Positions 48,646 through 57,392 of a stretch of DNA of 58,598 bases are shown one piece after another. A program made the position numbers and the translations under genes. Source of the stretch: Prosthecobacter sp. (GTDB lineage Bacteria; Verrucomicrobiota; Verrucomicrobiia; Verrucomicrobiales; Verrucomicrobiaceae); assembly GCF_029946185.1 (NCBI RefSeq), contig NZ_JAQSEA010000082.1, positions 1 through 58,598 of the forward strand. The letters run 5' to 3'. Numbering within the stretch: the first letter of the stretch is position 1; every line of letters begins with the position of its first letter. The notes beneath the pieces are model-generated. The model ran no database searches. It saw only the letters and a program-made list of their open reading frames with translations, and had not been told where the DNA came from.

Positions 48646-49039
48646 GAATCACGTTAATGAAGACTGCCTATTGGGTTCATAACTTAGGGCGAGGAGGGTT
48701 TTGGCGATGCGGTCGCGTACTCATGCGGTGGGCAGAGTAGCTGGGTTGGAAGGAAGGGGAGCAGAAATGGGCGGTGAAGGGGAGGCGTTGACCGGTGTGT
48801 TGCGGAGTGGGTGGATCGAGGCCGCGTTCTTCGCTAAAGCTACGAAGGGCAAGCCGAGTTCGAGCAGGAGGACCCATTCTCCGCGCTGCTCGCTAAGAAG
48901 GGCAGGCTGAGGACGAATGTTCAACCGAGAGCGGCGAGGGGTTTTCGAGGTGTTCGTCGGCGGGCGGGAAGTGTGAGGCGTGCGGAATTGTCATTTGCAC
49001 GACGGGCGGCTCCCGATAGGATGGGGGTCCCCATTCCTC
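48646..49039. other. Gene-free region with repeat CTTCGCTAAAGCTACGAAG
   Basis: The imperfect palindrome CTTCGCTAAAGCTACGAAGG lies at about 48829-48848 and a degenerate relative at 27192-27222. Short opposite-strand frames exist here but have no coding character. Confidence 0.55.
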
Positions 49040-49222
49040 ATGAAAACCGCCTCGTTCTTCCTCTGCGCCGTCGCCCTTGTTCTCGCCTCTACTTCCTGTG
49101 GGAAGCACTCCTGGCAGGAAACTCAGGTGCTGCATGAAGGCATGCATAAGGGGCATGCTGGGGAAGTGCATGGCGACGCTCACTCGGCACCTGCCGAGCA
49201 TAGCGAAAAGAAGGGCCACTAA
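49040..49222 (+). CDS. Small His-rich lipoprotein
   Basis: A 60-residue lipoprotein: MKTASFFLCAVALVLASTSC gives a signal peptide and lipobox S-T-S-C. The mature 40 residues are rich in His, Gly and Glu (EGMHKGHAGEVHGDAHSAPA), with nine histidines, which could bind metal ions. I know no named family. It ends 13 bases before the next gene, another lipoprotein, so the two are probably co-transcribed. Confidence 0.7.
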   Translation: MKTASFFLCAVALVLASTSCGKHSWQETQVLHEGMHKGHAGEVHGDAHSAPAEHSEKKGH

Positions 49223-49235
49223 AAGTCTCCCTCCA

Positions 49236-49853
49236 ATGCGCCGCTATGCCTTCATCGGGCTGCTTGTGCTGGTGCTGGTGGCGACCAGTTGTGTGATGCT
49301 GCGGACGTGCTGGGCGCGGCTGTCTCCGGCGATTGCGTCCACGGGCGGCAAGAGCCTGCGCATCCGGCTGGCTGATGATGGGAGGACGCATTTGCAAAAG
49401 GACAAACGGTGGGCGGCGGATCAGCTGGGGGCCTCCACCGGCACGCTGGGGAGTCATGGCTGCCTGGTTTCGAGCGTGGCGATGGCTTGCTCGGATCTCG
49501 GGGTGAAACTGACGCCGAAGGTGCTGAATGAGCGGCTGAAGAAGGCGGATGGCTTTCTGCCGCAGGGCTGGGTGGTGTGGAATGCAATCCCGCGTGTGAC
49601 TGAGGGCAAACTGGCGGCGGATTACCACCCCTCAGCGAGCCACAAGGTGATGGATGCGGCGCTGGAAAACGGTGCGTACCCGGTGGTGAAGTATTTTCTC
49701 GTGGGCGGTATTCAGCACTGGTGCGTGATCGTGGGCAAGGAGGGGCTGGAGTATCTGGCGCGTGATCCGCTGCGGGATGACTCGGAGCCGGTGAAGCTTT
49801 CGGCGCTGACAGCGAAGGTGTATGCGGTGCGGGTGATCCGGCGGGTGGAGTGA
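49236..49853 (+). CDS. C39-like cysteine peptidase lipoprotein
   Basis: A 205-residue exported protein with signal FIGLLVLVLVATSC, a lipobox-like A-T-S-C. The mature part fits the peptidase C39-like fold: KRWAADQLGASTGTLGSHGCLVSSVAM, with the nucleophile Cys76 after the oxyanion Gln63, LTPKVLNERLKKADGFLP, then QHWCVIVGKEG with His161 and ARDPLRDD with Asp177. C39-like proteins cut double-glycine leaders or act as general thiol hydrolases. No ABC transporter with a peptide substrate lies adjacent. In-frame codons upstream of 49236 belong to the previous gene's other frame, so that start is preferred. Confidence 0.78.
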   Translation: MRRYAFIGLLVLVLVATSCVMLRTCWARLSPAIASTGGKSLRIRLADDGRTHLQKDKRWAADQLGASTGTLGSHGCLVSSVAMACSDLGVKLTPKVLNERLKKADGFLPQGWVVWNAIPRVTEGKLAADYHPSASHKVMDAALENGAYPVVKYFLVGGIQHWCVIVGKEGLEYLARDPLRDDSEPVKLSALTAKVYAVRVIRRVE

Positions 49854-50311
49854 GGGGGGGACTGTCGGACTTTGAGTACGCTTTATAGCGATTCGCAAAA
49901 CTCATTTCCAGAATGGAGAGTCTGAGGATGTTCGGTTTGACGCGGAGCACCTGAACTCAAGGCGGCTAGAGGGTGGAACGGTGGGTAACGGCGAGGGCTA
50001 TTCGGGAATGGGGGCACTGGTTTTTGGCAAAGCTGAGGAGACCGGAGATTTGAACCACGGAATACGCAGAATACACGGAAGGGGGACCTGATTTGAGGAT
50101 GGTGCGAAAAGGGAGCGCTGTTTTTTAGCAAAGGAATGGTGGGCAATGGAATGGCCGGAGATTTGAACCGCAGAGAATGAACGGTCGCAGAGATTTTCCA
50201 GAGTGGGTTCAGAGCCCATCTGCGATTTTGTTATTCCGGAGGGGCAAAGGTGCAGAGATTCAATCGCGTGTTTCCTCAGGCGCTTTCCGGAAATCAGTTC
50301 TGGAAAACGCT
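49854..50311. other. Gene-free region with dispersed short repeats
   Basis: Includes TTCGCAAAACTCATTTCC (49892-49909, inverse of 27263-27280) and GAACCACGGAATACGCAGAA near 50053. Near 50165 lies GAACCGCAGAGAATGAACGG. These are of the ACCACAGATT-type repeats common between genes in related genomes. Confidence 0.6.
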
Positions 50312-50947
50312 TTAGTGGGGTTCTGATTCGGGGTGCCAGGAGCGGATGTTGTCGGTCCAGGTCTTGGGATCGCGATCCGGGCCGGAGGAGTAGATGAGAA
50401 CTTTCTGGGGCAGCGTTTCGGGAAGCGGATGCTTGGGGGCCTGCTGCGCGTCCTTGGGGGCAGGTGGGTCGGGTCGGAATTCGGGGTTGGTGATTTTGCC
50501 GTCTCCGTTGGTGTCGAGGATGATGTAATAGGATTCGCCCCAGAGATCGCTGAGCACCCATTCGGTGCCGTCTTGCCAGAGGCCGTCTTTGCGGTTTGGG
50601 GCGGCAGGGAAGTCGATGAATTTGATGTCTTTGGGATTGAGCGTGGGGTCCTGGCCCAGAAGGGCGGGCAGGATGGGGCCGCGTGTGCGGAGGGAAACAT
50701 CGGGGCCGTGCCAGTCGGGCTCGGGGATGGGGAAGTGTGCGGAGTCCACCTCAAAGGCGGTGATCCCGATCTTCAGGTGTGTGATGGCGGCTGCGGTGGG
50801 CGATACCGTGGTTTCGTGGAAGAATTTCAGGCACGAAACCAGGCCCGGCAAAGTCACGAGCATGAGGCCGAGGATGACCGCGAGGCTGCGGCGGTCGTTC
50901 TTTTTTACGCCCTGCGTTTCATGGCTGGGCGGGGTGGATTTGACCAT
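50312..50947 (-). CDS. Single-pass membrane protein, type II secretion G-like
   Basis: A 211-residue protein with a basic N-terminus (ETQGVKKNDRRSLAVILGLMLVTLPGLVSC) and one helix at about 22-41; a Cys at its end could be a lipobox (G-L-V-S-C). The following TAAAITHLKIGITAFEVDSAHFPIP resembles the pseudopilin GspG pattern of N-terminal helix then F-x-x-D-x-G-x-x-P. Later, DGLWQDGTEWVLSDLWGESYYIILDTNGDGKITNPEF contains a Ca-binding-like DTNGDGKI, seen in GspG-type proteins. No prepilin cleavage site is visible, so it is a relative rather than a true pseudopilin. Confidence 0.65.
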   Translation of the reverse strand: MVKSTPPSHETQGVKKNDRRSLAVILGLMLVTLPGLVSCLKFFHETTVSPTAAAITHLKIGITAFEVDSAHFPIPEPDWHGPDVSLRTRGPILPALLGQDPTLNPKDIKFIDFPAAPNRKDGLWQDGTEWVLSDLWGESYYIILDTNGDGKITNPEFRPDPPAPKDAQQAPKHPLPETLPQKVLIYSSGPDRDPKTWTDNIRSWHPESEPH

Positions 50948-51148
50948 GGCCGTGTTTTACCTGAACGAGGCTTGCTTTGTCGAGTGCCGAATGAAGGGGC
51001 GGTCTCGACATTCAGGGCTATCGCTTGGACAGGTCACCGGATGCGCGGCTGTTGCGGCAGAGCGTAGCTGATCGAGCGAGAGTGGGCGCGGCGATGCTCT
51101 GGGGGATGTGGTCCGCTTGGACGGTGGCGGGTTGGTCCCGACTTACCG

Positions 51149-51628
51149 TTATTTGTAGGAGACGGGCATCAAGAGCTGCCGCTGGCTGGGGATGTCCATG
51201 GTCAACTGGGAGCCGTAGCGGGGATCAACCCAGGTGCCGAGCTCGCGGGAGACGACGAGGGCGCGTGCCTCGGCCATTTGGCTGCGGCCGCGGTGGATGC
51301 CGCGTTCTTGGGTGTCATCCCACTCACGAATGGTGGAGCCGGGCTGCACCACGGGCAGGGTGGTGGAGGTGGAGGCGAGGGCCTGAGGGCTGGCCTGCTG
51401 TGGGAGGTAGCTCATCACGGCGATGGCGGCGGCGGCGCCCATGGCGGCCCAACTTGCTGAGGTGAGCCAGCGGGTCTGGCGCTGGGGTTTGCTGCGGCGG
51501 GTGCTGAGCCAGCTCATGTCGAGCTGCAGCTCTTCATCGACCCGTTGCACGAGGCTATGGGAGGCTGCTGCGGGCGGGAGTCCACGGAGGAGGTTTTCGA
51601 GTTGGGTGTCGTTCAGGTCGTTGTTCAT
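51149..51628 (-). CDS. Putative anti-sigma factor
   Basis: A 159-residue protein encoded directly after an ECF sigma gene with a 4-bp overlap. The N-terminal 45 residues (LNDTQLENLLRGLPPAAASHSLVQRVDEEL) are helical. A hydrophobic helix follows at about 62-78 (ASWAAMGAAAAIAVMSYL), then a periplasmic tail with no recognised domain. No zinc-binding H-x3-C-x2-C motif is present. The assignment rests on gene position and the single-pass layout. Confidence 0.65.
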   Translation of the reverse strand: MNNDLNDTQLENLLRGLPPAAASHSLVQRVDEELQLDMSWLSTRRSKPQRQTRWLTSASWAAMGAAAAIAVMSYLPQQASPQALASTSTTLPVVQPGSTIREWDDTQERGIHRGRSQMAEARALVVSRELGTWVDPRYGSQLTMDIPSQRQLLMPVSYK

Positions 51629-52200
51629 GAAAGTGCCTCTCTGGGTGATGTGAAGGGAAGGATGTTGATGGCGGGAGACGCGGATTCGCCGAGGAGATCG
51701 GCACGGAGGTGGCCGAGCTTCTTGTGCAGGGCCTGCAGGGCGTAGCGGTAACGACCGGCGATGGTGTTGATGGAGCCGCCGGTCATGGCGGCGATTTCGT
51801 TGAAGGTGAGGTCGCCCCAGAGCTTGAGGGTGACGACTTCGCGCTGATCTTGGGGCAGGGATTGCAGGGCTTTTTCGACGATGGCAGCGGTCTCTTTTTG
51901 CTCGGGCTTGGGATCAAAGGCGGGGGTATTTTCTCCTGCTACGGCGATGTCTGACTTTGCCTCACGGTTCACGCGGCGGTGGTCGGAGCGGCGCTGGTCC
52001 AGGGCAATGGTGCGTACGGCGGCGTAGAGGAGGGGGATGTGGCTGGCGTCCCCTTCGGGAAAGCGCCGCCACCAACGTACGAAGGCCTGCTGCACGACGT
52101 CTTCGGCGTCGGCCTTGGCATCCACGAGCTGACGCGCATACAGGACCAGCTGTGGAGAGAGCTGGTCAAAAGTTTGTTTCCAATCGAAGGCGGAGTCCAT
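51625..52200 (-). CDS. ECF-type RNA polymerase sigma factor
   Basis: A 191-residue sigma-70 family protein. Region 2: QLVLYARQLVDAKADAEDVVQQAFVRWWRRF (about 18-48), with the usual A-E-D-V-V-Q-x-A-F-x-x-W. Region 4: VEKALQSLPQDQREVVTLKLWGDLTFNEIAAMTGGSINTIAGRYRYALQALHKKL (about 107-165), with the helix-turn-helix. It should direct transcription under an envelope or stress signal sensed by the downstream anti-sigma protein. The stop overlaps that gene's start by 4 bp. Confidence 0.92.
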   Translation of the reverse strand: MDSAFDWKQTFDQLSPQLVLYARQLVDAKADAEDVVQQAFVRWWRRFPEGDASHIPLLYAAVRTIALDQRRSDHRRVNREAKSDIAVAGENTPAFDPKPEQKETAAIVEKALQSLPQDQREVVTLKLWGDLTFNEIAAMTGGSINTIAGRYRYALQALHKKLGHLRADLLGESASPAINILPFTSPREALS

Positions 52201-52285
52201 GCGAGTCAGTTTACGACCAGCCTAACGCCGCCGGTCTCGGGTTTTGTGTGAGAATGGTGAGAAATGAGCCTTTGGCCCCCGGGCA

Positions 52286-53266
52286 TCAGGCCTTGGCAGG
52301 CGCTGGAGCCACGGCAGCCTTTCCGGGCGGGCTTTTGCCCCAAATGATGCCGTAGGCGATGAACACGCCGCCGACGAGGAACATGAAGGTGGAGAAAAAC
52401 TGGCCCTTGGTGAGGCCCATGATCATTTCTGAACCGCTGTCCGGCTGGCGCACATACTCCAGCGCGATGCGGGCGATGGCGTAGAGGATGAAGAAGAGCC
52501 CGGCGATGATGCCCTGGCGCAGGCGCGGGAAGCGCAGGCGAAGGAAAATCAGGATGGCGCTGAGGAGCAGACCTTCGCCGAGGGCTTCATAAAGCTGCGA
52601 GGGATGGCGCGGATGCAGGATGGTTTCCAATTCGGCAAGGCCGCCCCGGTGCTTCTCAAAGTATTCAATGATCTGCGGGCTGTGCTGCAGGCCGCGCTGC
52701 TGGACCTCATAGGCCAAGGCAGGATCCCCGCCCTGACGGACGAAGTCTTCATGCAGCATCTCCGTGGGAAACTTCACCGCCCAAGACACCTTGGTCACAT
52801 GGCCAAACAGCTCGCCATTGATGAAGTTGGCGAGTCGTCCCAGAAAGATGCCTAGAGGTGCTCCGCAGACGATGGAGTCGCCGATGCCTGCCCAGGAGAT
52901 TTTGTGCTTCCAGGCGTACCAACCGCAGAAAAGCGTGACACCTGCGATGCCGCCATGACTTGCCATGCCGCCCTGATTCAGCAGGAAGAACGTCCACGGC
53001 GCATGGATGAACTCGTCAAAATTGTACAGCAGCATGTAGCCAAGCCGCCCGCCCAGCACGAGGCCGAAGAGGGATACGAGAGTGATGAAATCCGCCACGG
53101 CCTCCGGCTTGATCTCAGAGAGACCGCGCTTCGCCAGGAAGTACATCACCTGATAGGTCAGGTAAAATCCCAGCACGTAGGCGAGGCCATACCAATGAAT
53201 GGCGATCTTGTCCGTGAACTTGATGACGAACGGGCTGAGGTCGTGCAGGTAGTAGGCGAAAATCAT
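52286..53266 (-). CDS. lgt: Prolipoprotein diacylglyceryl transferase
   Basis: A 326-residue membrane enzyme that attaches diacylglycerol to the lipobox Cys of prolipoproteins, fitting the many lipoproteins here. The start MIFAYYLHDLSPFVIKFTD is at 53266. The Lgt signature is GRLANFINGELFG near residue 140, preceded by GGMASHGGIAGVTLFCGWYAW (catalytic His) and GGRLGYMLLYNF. The C-terminus has LRLRFPRLRQGIIAGLFFILYAIARIALEYVRQPD. Insertions near 165-215 (HEDFVRQGGDPALAYEVQQRG...) make it longer than E. coli Lgt. A proline/alanine-rich tail ends it. Confidence 0.95.
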   Translation of the reverse strand: MIFAYYLHDLSPFVIKFTDKIAIHWYGLAYVLGFYLTYQVMYFLAKRGLSEIKPEAVADFITLVSLFGLVLGGRLGYMLLYNFDEFIHAPWTFFLLNQGGMASHGGIAGVTLFCGWYAWKHKISWAGIGDSIVCGAPLGIFLGRLANFINGELFGHVTKVSWAVKFPTEMLHEDFVRQGGDPALAYEVQQRGLQHSPQIIEYFEKHRGGLAELETILHPRHPSQLYEALGEGLLLSAILIFLRLRFPRLRQGIIAGLFFILYAIARIALEYVRQPDSGSEMIMGLTKGQFFSTFMFLVGGVFIAYGIIWGKSPPGKAAVAPAPAKA

Positions 53267-53357
53267 GGGGGCGTAGGCATTGAACGGGAGAGGCGTCCGC
53301 ACAAGGGGCAAATGGGGGAGTAACCGTTAAGATACTCTGCATGGTCACGCGCCCCCC
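53267..53357. other. Short spacer upstream of lgt
   Basis: Likely holds the lgt promoter. Nothing else is recognised. Confidence 0.4.
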
Positions 53358-53391
53358 AGGCGCGCGGAATTTATTCCGCAGCACGCCGCAA
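53358..53391. repeat. 34-bp hairpin repeat, copy 2
   Basis: Same 34 bases as 33761-33794 apart from one position (T for C in the loop of GCGGAATT.ATTCCGC). Confidence 0.8.
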
Positions 53392-53413
53392 GCACTTGTG
53401 GCACCGCTTCTGG

Positions 53414-53725
53414 TTTGCCCTTCGGCAGCGCAGTTCTGGCGAGTTCGAAACCAACGCTGTGTGTCGCAGACTGGGTAGAAGGCGCTCGGCTTGGAGGGGA
53501 ATGGTGAGTGGGTAAGAGCCAGGCGCTTCGGCGGAGTGCTGCGGACCGAAGTGCCGCGCTCCGAAGAGGCTTTGTCCTTCGGGAGCGCAGTTCTGGCGAG
53601 TTCGACCTGCGCTGCGTGTCGCAGACTAGGGAGAAGGCGCTCGACTTGGAGGGGAATGATGAGTGGGTAAGAGCCGGGCACTTCGGCGGAGAGCTGCGGA
53701 CTGAAGTGCCGCGCTCCAAAGAGGC
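53414..53725. repeat. 157-bp imperfect tandem repeat, two copies
   Basis: Copy 1 starts TTTGCCCTTCGGCAGCGCAG at 53414 and copy 2 starts TTTGTCCTTCGGGAGCGCAG at 53571. Shared blocks include GTTCTGGCGAGTTCGA, CTTGGAGGGGAATG.TGAGTG and GAAGTGCCGCGCTCC. No gene is expected here. Confidence 0.85.
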
Positions 53726-53780
53726 TTTGCGTGTTCACGCGCACTGTAAACGCTCGAAAGCGGCAGCAAACCGCTGCCGC

Positions 53781-53875
53781 GCGTCAAGGCGTGGTCAAGG
53801 CGTGGAGCGCGGGGCAGGCACCCAACCCACGCCCGCCTCTTGACCGGCGCAGCCTTGACCTCTTGACCCCTTGAC
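53781..53875. repeat. TTGACC/GTCAAG short-repeat cluster
   Basis: GTCAAGGCGTGGTCAAGGCG then, 40 bases on, CCTCTTGACCGGCGCAGCCT followed by TGACCTCTTGACCCCTTGAC. It is closely similar to the leuA-hisA cluster (same TTGACCTCTTGAC...GCGCAG arrangement). It lies just downstream of purH. Confidence 0.75.
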
Positions 53876-53913
53876 CGTGCCTGCCACGCCGCCTCTCACA
53901 GCGGCACCGCATC

Positions 53914-55452
53914 CTAGTGCAGGAAGTGACGCACGCCGGTGAAGCACATGGCCATTTTGTGCTCATCTGCTGCGGCAATGACTTCGGAATCCTTGACGGA
54001 ACCGCCGGGCTGGATGGCTGCGGTGGCTCCGGCTTCGGCGGCGGCGATGAGGCCGTCGGGGAAGGGGAACATGGCGTCGGAGGCGACGATGCAGCCTTTG
54101 AGGGAGAGTCCGGCTTCCTTGGCCTTCCAAATGGCGATGCGGCAGGAGTCCACGCGGCTCATCTGGCCGGCGCCGATGGCGAGGGTGCGGTCCCTGGTGG
54201 CGAAGACGATGGCGTTGGACTTCACGTGCTTGACCACGCGCCAGCCGAAGCGCATGGCTTCGAGTTCGTCGCGGGTCGGTGGGCGGATCGTTTTGACCTT
54301 CGTTTCGAGATCTTCCAGGCCGAGGGCGCGGGAGTCGCTGTCCATGACCATCACGCCGCCAGGAGCGGAGCGGATGGTCGGCTCAGTGAGGGCTTCGGCC
54401 ACGCCGGGCAGCATCTGGATGAGGCGCAGGTTCTTTTTCTTCTGCAGCAGCGCACGCGCATCGGCATCGAAATCCGGGGCGATGATGACGTCGGTGAAAA
54501 TCTCCGAGATGATGCGGGCGAGGCCCAGGGTCATGCTGCGATTCACCACGATGACACCGCCAAAGGGGGCCTGCTTGTCCGTCTCAAAGGCCTTCTGCCA
54601 GGCTTCGCGCAGGTCTTCGTCCGCACAGCCGACGCCGCAGGGATTGGTGTGCTTGAGGATGGCCACGGTGGGGCGGCGGAACTCCAAGGCGATCTCTGCC
54701 GCCGCGTGGATGTCCAGCACGTTGGTGTAGCTGAGGTCCTTGCCATGCAGCTTGACGAAGTAGTCGCCGAAATTGCCGTAGAGGGAGGTCTTCTGGTGCG
54801 GGTTGTCGCCGTAGCGCAGCTCGGAGTAAAGGGGCAGGCTGAGATTAAAGGTCTTCTGCGTGGTCTGCTCCTTGTTGAGGTAGGCGGCGATGGCGGAGTC
54901 ATACGCGCCGGTGCGCTGGAAGACCTTGCAGGCCAGGCGCTCGCGCGTGCCCAGGGTGGTGTCTCCGGCGTGCTCTTTCATCTCTTCCAGCACAACACTG
55001 TAATCTGCGGGGTCGGAGATCACGGTGACCCAGCGGTGATTCTTCGCTGCGCTGCGCAGCATGGAGGGGCCGCCGATGTCGATGTTCTCGATGGCTTCTT
55101 CCAGCGTCACGTCCTTCTTGGCGATGGTTTCTTCAAAGGGGTAGAGATTGACGACGACGAGGTCGATGCAGGGGATGTCGTGCTTCTGCGCGTTCTTTTT
55201 GTCATCGTCATTGTCACGGCGCTGGAGCAAGCCGCCGTGGACTTTCGGGTGCAGGGTCTTCACGCGGCCGTCGAACATCTCCGGAAACCCGGTGTGGTCT
55301 GACACGTCCGTGACCGTCAGGCCGCCTTCCTTGAGGTGCTTCGAGGTACCCCCGGTGGAAAGCAGCTCCACCCCGAGCGCCGCCAGTCCTTTGGCGAATT
55401 CGAGGAGGCCGGATTTATCGGATACAGAGAGCAGGGCGCGGGCGATGGGCAT
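53914..55452 (-). CDS. purH: Bifunctional AICAR transformylase / IMP cyclohydrolase
   Basis: A 512-residue protein catalysing the last two steps of purine synthesis: formylation of AICAR, then ring closure to IMP. The N-terminal cyclohydrolase (about 1-190) opens [20 protein letters not shown] and has [29 protein letters not shown] near residue 62 and [17 protein letters not shown] near 125. The transformylase (about 200-512) has [15 protein letters not shown] near 214, the K-H-x-N-P-C-G block [14 protein letters not shown] near 265 and the closing [11 protein letters not shown], then GVRHFLH. Length matches the family. The start follows no clear Shine-Dalgarno site. Confidence 0.97.
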   Translation of the reverse strand: MPIARALLSVSDKSGLLEFAKGLAALGVELLSTGGTSKHLKEGGLTVTDVSDHTGFPEMFDGRVKTLHPKVHGGLLQRRDNDDDKKNAQKHDIPCIDLVVVNLYPFEETIAKKDVTLEEAIENIDIGGPSMLRSAAKNHRWVTVISDPADYSVVLEEMKEHAGDTTLGTRERLACKVFQRTGAYDSAIAAYLNKEQTTQKTFNLSLPLYSELRYGDNPHQKTSLYGNFGDYFVKLHGKDLSYTNVLDIHAAAEIALEFRRPTVAILKHTNPCGVGCADEDLREAWQKAFETDKQAPFGGVIVVNRSMTLGLARIISEIFTDVIIAPDFDADARALLQKKKNLRLIQMLPGVAEALTEPTIRSAPGGVMVMDSDSRALGLEDLETKVKTIRPPTRDELEAMRFGWRVVKHVKSNAIVFATRDRTLAIGAGQMSRVDSCRIAIWKAKEAGLSLKGCIVASDAMFPFPDGLIAAAEAGATAAIQPGGSVKDSEVIAAADEHKMAMCFTGVRHFLH

Positions 55453-55620
55453 GTGTGTCTTGGGAAGAAGTTCGGGGGTGGGGAGTAAAGGGAGAAATAT
55501 GGGGGTGCCAAGCGCATTTCACAGGCCATGTCGTGACGGATGGGGGGAGTGTTTTTTCGACGCGCTATTTGCTTGTCATTCCAGGCGGCTGCTGGAATGA
55601 TTTAAGCCATTGCCGTAAAT

Positions 55621-56175
55621 ATGAGCCTGCCGCCACCGCTGCCACCTTCATCTGTCCCAGAACCCGACACCGCGCCCAATGCCTGCGTGAACTGCGGCTC
55701 CATCCGCTTCAGCACCCAAACCAAGCTGCCCGTGTGCGAGCCCTGCCGCGCGTCCTTGATCAAGCATCCGTTTCCATTTTGGGTCAAACTGACCTCCGCG
55801 ACGGTGGTCGTTTTGTTGTTGAGCTCGCTGTCTCTTTCACGCGAGCGCTTTCATGCCGCCCTCCACCTTGCCACCACGAAAAAAATGGCGAAGCAGGAAC
55901 GCTGGGATGAGGCCTATGAAAACTTCCGCGGCCTTATGGCGGTCCATTCCGACACTGAAACCCTGCTGGACTACGCCGAAGCCGGCTTCAATAGCGGTCA
56001 TAAACGCGAGGCCGCGCAGGCGCTGACCACCCTGTCGGGAAGGCGCGTGAGCAAAGACGAAGAGCGCCGCTACAACACCCTGATTTACCAATTCCAGTTG
56101 GAGCAGCAGCAGCAGCGCCAGCCGGTCATGCCGCTGGCTCCTGTCAATGTCTCGCCGATCCGGCTTAACCCTTGA
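55621..56175 (+). CDS. Zinc-ribbon, single-pass membrane protein with TPR-like domain
   Basis: A 184-residue protein. Residues 22-42 hold a zinc ribbon (CVNCGSIRF, then CEPC). A transmembrane helix follows at about 56-75 (LTSATVVVLLLSSLSL). A helical, TPR-like region covers about 80-150 (KKMAKQERWDEAYENFRGLMAVHSDTETLLDYAEAGFNSGHKREAAQAL). The tail is Q/P-rich. It is unknown in detail; the layout resembles scaffold proteins. It precedes the membrane metallopeptidase gene by 15 bases and is probably co-transcribed. Confidence 0.75.
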   Translation: MSLPPPLPPSSVPEPDTAPNACVNCGSIRFSTQTKLPVCEPCRASLIKHPFPFWVKLTSATVVVLLLSSLSLSRERFHAALHLATTKKMAKQERWDEAYENFRGLMAVHSDTETLLDYAEAGFNSGHKREAAQALTTLSGRRVSKDEERRYNTLIYQFQLEQQQQRQPVMPLAPVNVSPIRLNP

Positions 56176-56190
56176 GTCGCCTCCACCGAC

Positions 56191-56724
56191 ATGTTTTTCA
56201 TCCCAGCTCCCGTCATTTCATTTCTCACATTCCCCGGCGTCATCGTGCATGAGGCCGCGCATCAGCTCATGTGTCGGGTGACGAAAACCCCGGTGCTCAA
56301 GGTCTGCTACTTTCAGCTGGGGAATCCCGCAGGCTACGTCATCCACGATGCACCTTCCTCCGGTTGGAAGCACTTTTTCATCTCCGTGGCCCCGTTTTTG
56401 ATCAACTCCATCCTCGGGGTCCTGATCTGCCTTCCGGTGGCATTGGCGACGGCAGCCAAGACCTCCGTGGGACCGGTGGACGTTTTGCTCGGCTGGGTGG
56501 GGATTTCCGTGGCCATGCATGCCTTTCCCAGCACCGGAGATGCCTCCAGCTTGTGGGGAACCTTGAAGGCAGACACCACCCCATGGCTGCTGCGCATCAT
56601 CGGTTTTCCCGTCGTCGGAGTGATCTACCTCGGGGCAGCCCTCTCCATGGCCTGGTTTGACGCCATCTACGCCGCCCTCATCTGCTTCGGCGCCCCGGTC
56701 GTCTTGTTGGAGATGCTGGCGTAG
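56191..56724 (+). CDS. Membrane zinc metallopeptidase-like protein (HExxH)
   Basis: A 177-residue protein with four to five helices. TFPGVIVHEAAHQLMCRV carries an H-E-x-x-H motif (residues 20-24) at the end of the first helix, as in M50-like and DUF3267-type intramembrane proteases. HAFPSTGDASSLWGTL near 110 could supply the third zinc ligand Asp. It should be an integral metallopeptidase or a related non-peptidase membrane protein; the substrate is unknown. It follows the zinc-ribbon gene by 15 bases and converges with the next minus-strand gene. Confidence 0.78.
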   Translation: MFFIPAPVISFLTFPGVIVHEAAHQLMCRVTKTPVLKVCYFQLGNPAGYVIHDAPSSGWKHFFISVAPFLINSILGVLICLPVALATAAKTSVGPVDVLLGWVGISVAMHAFPSTGDASSLWGTLKADTTPWLLRIIGFPVVGVIYLGAALSMAWFDAIYAALICFGAPVVLLEMLA

Positions 56725-56757
56725 CCATCCATGGGCCGGAGTTCCTTCACAAATTCT

Positions 56758-57270
56758 TCACGGCTTCTTCTCAATAACGGAGGTTACAAAATCGAAGGCC
56801 TCGGCGACAGAGATTGTAAAGACACCGCCTTTGCCTGCATCAAAGGCCGTTCGCCACTGCTTGTAACCTTCGGAAAAATCGGGAATTGGACCGGTCTTTC
56901 GATCAAGCGATGTAACGCTCTTCTCGATGGCCGCTTCCGCTAACGGGAGATGCTGGATGTGCGTGTGCCCGCCGCCATACTTTACACCGCTCAGTGAGAT
57001 GTGCACGATCCGACCCGCCTTCGCTCCATCCTCGACTCTGAGGATGGTCAGTCGGGCCTCAGGCTGGCCCGCAGGCGGGGTAAACGCCCAGACCTGCCCC
57101 GGATGGAAACGAGATGCGGTGGACTCCGTAAGCACCACCTTCGGCTCATCCATAGCTCCGACCTTCTTGTGGGTGTCTACTTCGATGGAAGTTATATTCT
57201 CGCTCTTCTTAAAGCACGACCCAAACAGAAAGGAAAACAGCCCCATAAATAACACGCTTGATCGTTTCAT
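56758..57270 (-). CDS. Lipoprotein of unknown function
   Basis: A 170-residue lipoprotein: MKRSSVLFMGLFSFLFGSCF has a lipobox F-G-S-C. The mature domain is mostly beta (PGQVWAFTPPAGQPEARLTILRVEDG, AGRIVHISLSGVKYGGGHTHIQHLPLAEAAIEKSVT) followed by YKQWRTAFDAGKGGVFTISVAEAFDFV. I do not recognise a family. An in-frame ATG at 57312 is unlikely because it would precede the signal peptide. It converges with the metallopeptidase gene. Confidence 0.75.
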   Translation of the reverse strand: MKRSSVLFMGLFSFLFGSCFKKSENITSIEVDTHKKVGAMDEPKVVLTESTASRFHPGQVWAFTPPAGQPEARLTILRVEDGAKAGRIVHISLSGVKYGGGHTHIQHLPLAEAAIEKSVTSLDRKTGPIPDFSEGYKQWRTAFDAGKGGVFTISVAEAFDFVTSVIEKKP

Positions 57271-57392
57271 AATTGGCGGACGAGACACAGATATACTCCG
57301 CAAAAATGACAATCTCCAGATTTTTTTCAGCCCGAATCTCTGCGTCCGTCCACCCGCTGCGGTTCAATATTTGATACACCACTCTTTCATCC

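Noticed and set aside
48721-48924. 67-codon minus-strand open frame (P/S-rich)
   Set aside because: It lies in repeat-bearing intergenic DNA, has no start signal and reads like GC-rich noise.
53917-55302. Long plus-strand open frame of 461 codons opposite purH
   Set aside because: The minus strand is an unmistakable full-length PurH; the opposite frame is a shadow of high-GC codon use.
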